Positions 60,557 to 64,000 of a stretch of 64,000 nt of DNA are shown one piece after another. A program made the translations under genes and the position numbers. The notes under the pieces were generated by a model that saw nothing but the letters and a program-made list of their open reading frames with translations, was not told the origin of the DNA and ran no database searches. Source of the stretch: Paenibacillus plantarum (GTDB taxonomy: Bacteria; Bacillota; Bacilli; Paenibacillales; NBRC-103111); contig NZ_WHNY01000005.1 in NCBI RefSeq assembly GCF_013141695.1, positions 186,001 through 250,000 on the forward strand, given 5' to 3'. Every line of letters begins with the position of its first letter. Positions within the stretch are counted from its first letter, which is position 1.

Positions 60557-63500
60557 TTGAAAATTAGCGTTGTCTGGAAAAGAATCTGTACGATCTTCTT
60601 CATCTTGTCTCTTCTGTTGCCAGTTCTTCCATTAATACCATCGGCTTCTGCAGCTGTACCGCTCTGGAGCGACGGATTTGAAAATGGGTTTAGTGAATGG
60701 ACGACCGTGTATGGCACCCCGAGTGTAAGTACAGTGCAAAGGCATGAAGGCAGCAACAGCTATATCCTTAATGAGGAACGCGACGAAATTAAGAAAACCT
60801 GGACGTCCGCGTGGACGAATAAAGTCCTTTCCGTATGGTTCTACGACAATGCGGCGGATAACAGCATGCAAGCGGAAACGGTTGTACAAGAAAAAGCTTA
60901 TCTCGGCGTTCGGACGCAGACCAGTACGTTGAACTACGCCTACAAGCTTGGCGGCAACGCATGGGCGGAATCGTCCGTGCCTAGGACAACGGGGTGGCAT
61001 CAGTTTGTATGGGATATGCGTTCAGGCACCTCGTGCTTGCTGTATATCGATGGTACTCAGGTAGCGTCGACTTCGCTGGTGACGAACTTCACTGTGCTTC
61101 GCATCGGAGACGATACCAACGATGGCAGATCGGGGACCGTATACATTGACGATATTTCGATTCTTGATGAGTTGCCGTTGACGGTATCTCTGAACAAGAC
61201 TGAAGGGACGGTCATAGAAGGCAGCACGGACACGCTCTTCGCAACGGTTGCTCCAAGTACAGCGAGTCAGTCCGTGATTTGGTCGACAAGCAATAGCAGC
61301 GTTGCGACAGTCAGCGGCGGCGTCATTTCTGGCGTATCACCAGGGATTGCGACGATAACGGCGACCAGCAGCGTCGACTCTTCTTATTTTGCCTCCTACA
61401 CAGTCACGGTAGAAGCGCTTCATCCACCCGTAGGTGGTGTTCATCTGAACAAGGGAACAACCTCCATCATGGTAGGTTCCACGGACTCGTTGACGGCAAC
61501 AGCGAAGCCGGCCCGTGCGGATCAGGATGTTGTTTGGTCGACGAGCGATAGCAGCGTCGCCACTGTTGCAAATGGCGTCGTAACCGCAGTTGATGTCGGC
61601 ATTGCAACGATCACTGCGACGAGCGTTTCGAATGCCGTTTACACGGCTTCCACGTTCGTTGCCGTTACCTCCCCGATGTCGGGTACTAGCGACGTACTGC
61701 TTCAATATTTGGTGCCAGGTTTCGTGCAGCCGGCTGACAACTACACAGTCAAGGTGAATGGTCAGCCGGTCATTGTGCAGAAGACAGTCGAGGGCGGTTA
61801 TGCGCACTTCGCTTTCTCAGGCACGGCTGATATTACGGTGACGGTAGCGGACGCTTCGGATTTTGACGACGACTGGACGCTCAGCCCAGAGAGCTACGAA
61901 ATCGCGACGACGCAAAGCGGTCGTGATATCAGCTTCTCGATTGATCGTCCGATGCAGTTGCTGCTGCAAAAAGATAAATCGTATCACTACGATGCTCCAT
62001 ACGCCGACGCAGCGTCCGCCAAGGCGGCGAACGATGCAGATGTAATCGATAGGATCCGAGATAAGTTGTATCTGATCGCGGATCCGTTGGAGGATGGGGA
62101 TACACCGCAGCTTGGGGACGCAGACGTGGTAAACGTGCTTGACTACGGCATCGACAACACGGGGGTTGTACCTGTCGCCGATGCGGTCTCGTCTGCCCTG
62201 ACTTTGGCGACGGCTGACAGCAAAATACTCTATTTCCCTCCGGGTGTGTATAACTGGAGGAAGACGGTTTACGTCCCTGACCATGCGAGAATTTATTTGG
62301 CTGGCGGTGCTTATCTGTTCCTCGACACAGATGCGCTTCCGATTGTGGATGGGAAGATTCAGTTTACGGGATTTTTTGCGGTAGGCGGGAAAAGCGATGT
62401 CAAGATCTACGGCCGAGGCACGCTTTTCGGCAATAATCATGCGCGATCAGATGGCCTCTATTTCAGAACGGCCGCCATCAACGGTATCAACGAGTCGAAA
62501 GCTGAGGCGCTGTCCGATGACGTAACCATCGAAGGAATTACAATCACCGAGTTCTCGGGTCTTCCGGCCTCCATCCGAGGAAGCGACACGACGATTCGGA
62601 ATGTTAAAGCAATTTTGGCCGCCAGAACGCACTTTGACCCTGTTGGTAACGGCCGTGATCGAACAGAGGGCTACAACTTCCAGGGAGGTTCATCCAATGT
62701 CTTGGTCGAGAACAGCCTCATCGTTGGCGAAGATGATGGGATCAACTTCTCGAATTCTATCGGCAGGGAGTTGCCGAACGACGGGTTGACGGTCCGCAAT
62801 ACGATCATCATCAATGGGTCGACGGGCAGTCCGATCAAGGTGATTGATCCATATGGAGGCTATATCCGCAATATCGCTTTCGATAGTGTCGATGTCCCGT
62901 ACGCGGATCGAGCTGTGTCGATCTATTCGTGGCCTTCAAAGAACGCTGGCGATATCTATGACGTTTATTTTAAAGGGTATCGGGTTGAGGAGATCAGCTA
63001 TAAAACGGGGAATGAATTTTTTGGAATCAAGGATTCAGCCCAGTCAGCCACGCCTCCGATTGTAGTCGGGCCTCTGCATGATATGTACTTTCAGAATACA
63101 GAAGTGGCACGAATTTCTGATTATCCGACACCGCAGAAGCTGTGGTTATACGGTTATAACAATGACGCCAAGACCGAAGACATTCATTTCTATAATCTCA
63201 AAATCAACGGCCAGACGGTAACGGAAACGAACAAATTTACGACGGGTAAGGTCAACACCTCAATGCCTTATACGACAAATATTACGTTCGAGGAGAACGA
63301 TCCGAACGTTGTCTCGATTGAAGCGACTGACCCGTATGCCGGCAGCACTCTCTTAGATACTGGAGAATTCACAGTTAGCCGGACTGGCAGCACGACTGCA
63401 GCGCTCACGCTCCATTACCAGATCCGGGGCTCTGCCATGAACGGCACAGACTACACAACGATAACCGATTCCATTACGATACCGGCAGGACAGAGCTCCG

Positions 63501-63637
63501 CTGCAATCTCGATTAATCCGCTCCTACTTGGCAGTGGAGAGGCGAAGTCCGTGTATCTCAGCTTGCTCGGCAGCGGCTATAACCATGCGTATACGCTCGC
63601 TCCGAAATCGGAAGCCGTCGTGACGTTGGCACCATAA
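60557..63637 (+). CDS. Secreted beta-helix glycoside hydrolase (GH28/GH49-like) with BIG2 and Calx-beta domains
   Basis: 1026 residues from the TTG at 60557, with GGGAGGT 8 bases upstream. Modules: signal peptide about 1-33 (ends ASA); a concanavalin-like sandwich (about 34-215); two BIG2 immunoglobulin-like domains (about 215-380); and a beta domain before the catalytic part (about 385-480) like the N-domain of GH49 enzymes. The right-handed beta-helix (about 510-900) shows VVNVLDYGIDNTGVVPVAD, PPGVYNWRKTVYVPDHARIY and GEDDGINFSNS, where the acidic pair would be catalytic. A Calx-beta-type domain closes the protein. It belongs to the pectin-lyase fold superfamily; whether it cuts polygalacturonan, rhamnogalacturonan or a glucan cannot be settled from sequence. 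Its operon favours pectin. Confidence 0.72.
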   Translation: MKISVVWKRICTIFFILSLLLPVLPLIPSASAAVPLWSDGFENGFSEWTTVYGTPSVSTVQRHEGSNSYILNEERDEIKKTWTSAWTNKVLSVWFYDNAADNSMQAETVVQEKAYLGVRTQTSTLNYAYKLGGNAWAESSVPRTTGWHQFVWDMRSGTSCLLYIDGTQVASTSLVTNFTVLRIGDDTNDGRSGTVYIDDISILDELPLTVSLNKTEGTVIEGSTDTLFATVAPSTASQSVIWSTSNSSVATVSGGVISGVSPGIATITATSSVDSSYFASYTVTVEALHPPVGGVHLNKGTTSIMVGSTDSLTATAKPARADQDVVWSTSDSSVATVANGVVTAVDVGIATITATSVSNAVYTASTFVAVTSPMSGTSDVLLQYLVPGFVQPADNYTVKVNGQPVIVQKTVEGGYAHFAFSGTADITVTVADASDFDDDWTLSPESYEIATTQSGRDISFSIDRPMQLLLQKDKSYHYDAPYADAASAKAANDADVIDRIRDKLYLIADPLEDGDTPQLGDADVVNVLDYGIDNTGVVPVADAVSSALTLATADSKILYFPPGVYNWRKTVYVPDHARIYLAGGAYLFLDTDALPIVDGKIQFTGFFAVGGKSDVKIYGRGTLFGNNHARSDGLYFRTAAINGINESKAEALSDDVTIEGITITEFSGLPASIRGSDTTIRNVKAILAARTHFDPVGNGRDRTEGYNFQGGSSNVLVENSLIVGEDDGINFSNSIGRELPNDGLTVRNTIIINGSTGSPIKVIDPYGGYIRNIAFDSVDVPYADRAVSIYSWPSKNAGDIYDVYFKGYRVEEISYKTGNEFFGIKDSAQSATPPIVVGPLHDMYFQNTEVARISDYPTPQKLWLYGYNNDAKTEDIHFYNLKINGQTVTETNKFTTGKVNTSMPYTTNITFEENDPNVVSIEATDPYAGSTLLDTGEFTVSRTGSTTAALTLHYQIRGSAMNGTDYTTITDSITIPAGQSSAAISINPLLLGSGEAKSVYLSLLGSGYNHAYTLAPKSEAVVTLAP

Positions 63638-63751
63638 GCAGATCATGAAATCCGGCAAGGGGCGCTGTGAGCGACTCTTGCTGGATTCAGCCTGCCCGAT
63701 ATAGTGCGTACATACACGGCAACCAAATGTAAATAAGGGGGACATAGGAAG

Positions 63752-64000
63752 ATGCATATGCAAAATGAACACGTATCTGAGCTTAAAATCGCTTATATCG
63801 GTGGAGGTTCTCGAAACTGGGCTAGGAAGCTAATGTGCGATCTGGCTCTTGAGCCGCAATTATCCGGCGTCGTTTCGTTATACGACATAGATGGGGGTGC
63901 GGCTGGGCATAATGCGCAGATTGGCAATACAATTACGGACTCAAACGAGGCAGTAGGCAAATGGCGTTACGAAGCGGCTACGACCATGGAAGAGGCGCTG
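63752..64000 (+). CDS. lplD: GH4 family enzyme, LplD-like alpha-galacturonidase (3' end outside window)
   Basis: The first 83 codons are visible. AAGGGGG lies 10 bases before the ATG at 63752; an ATG six bases later is also possible. LKIAYIGGGSRNWARKLMCD is the NAD-binding Rossmann start of GH4, with the GGGSRNW form found in alpha-galactosidase and LplD members. SLYDIDGGAAGHNAQIGN is the next conserved strand and helix. GH4 enzymes use NAD and a divalent metal and act in the cytoplasm. LplD of Bacillus is an alpha-galacturonidase from the same type of lpl cluster, which fits the transport genes here. The metal-site Cys/His lies beyond the window. Confidence 0.75.
   Translation, partial: MHMQNEHVSELKIAYIGGGSRNWARKLMCDLALEPQLSGVVSLYDIDGGAAGHNAQIGNTITDSNEAVGKWRYEAATTMEEAL

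Noticed and set aside
61817-62440. 207-codon minus-strand frame inside the beta-helix hydrolase gene
   Set aside because: Antisense shadow; rich in Arg and Ile as expected from reverse reading of a GC-rich gene, with no recognisable domain.

Overview
The window looks like a chromosomal carbohydrate-utilisation region of a Paenibacillus-type Gram-positive bacterium (Firmicutes, Paenibacillaceae). The signs are purine-rich ribosome binding sites with frequent TTG/GTG starts, lipobox solute-binding proteins with LplB/LplC-type permeases, S-layer homology (SLH) anchors, membrane-spanning AraC regulators of the YesS type, and cre-like catabolite sites. There are no rRNA or tRNA genes and no CRISPR array.

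Layout. 1-3.6 kb: the tail of a sugar-binding lipoprotein, a cupin-AraC regulator and a divergent GH78 alpha-L-rhamnosidase. 4.1-8.8 kb: a very large secreted GH3 enzyme with SLH repeats. 8.9-12.4 kb: a second GH78 and its GntR/LacI-type repressor, which share an operator. 12.9-14.5 kb: a MarR gene under an obvious self-operator, followed by an MFS efflux gene broken by an internal inversion. 15-26 kb: the core rhamnogalacturonan set, with GH105 unsaturated rhamnogalacturonyl hydrolase, AraC regulator, YetA-like exo-rhamnogalacturonan lyase, LplB-LplC permeases, a GH106-like hydrolase and an LplA binding protein. 26.4-34.7 kb: a 2166-residue GH53 endo-galactanase ending in cohesin, FIVAR-like and dockerin-like modules, followed directly by a cohesin-SLH surface protein. 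35-45 kb: GH43, a YesS-like regulator, a CE12-type acetylesterase, another AraC, a lone receiver domain and a GH28 enzyme. 45-53.9 kb: an AT-rich accessory island (membrane protein, truncated TniB/TnsC-like ATPase, PD-(D/E)XK nuclease, PIN-like protein, DUF5677-like protein, frameshifted DUF6119 gene) bordered by gene relics and repeat arrays. 54.3-64 kb: a second transport cluster (YesS-like regulator, binding protein, two permeases, a beta-helix hydrolase) and the start of a GH4 LplD-like gene.

How it works together (inference from the families). Secreted or wall-bound GH53, GH43, GH3, beta-helix and acetylesterase enzymes would trim rhamnogalacturonan-I and its galactan side chains. Lpl-type ABC transporters import oligosaccharides. 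Intracellular YetA-like lyase, GH105, GH28, GH106-like, GH78 and LplD enzymes finish them. Four strong and two weaker copies of one bipartite promoter motif, at 16.2, 19.8, 20.0, 34.9, 36.8 and 39.5 kb, tie the genes from 16 to 41 kb into one apparent regulon. The membrane AraC protein at 36.9 kb is the obvious candidate activator.

Most notable observations: the shared promoter motif; the adjacent dockerin-like enzyme and cohesin-SLH anchor; two arrays of one 20-bp repeat family around the accessory island, resembling TnsB-type transposon ends; the inversion inside the MFS gene; and a GH28 enzyme with two usual active-site residues replaced.
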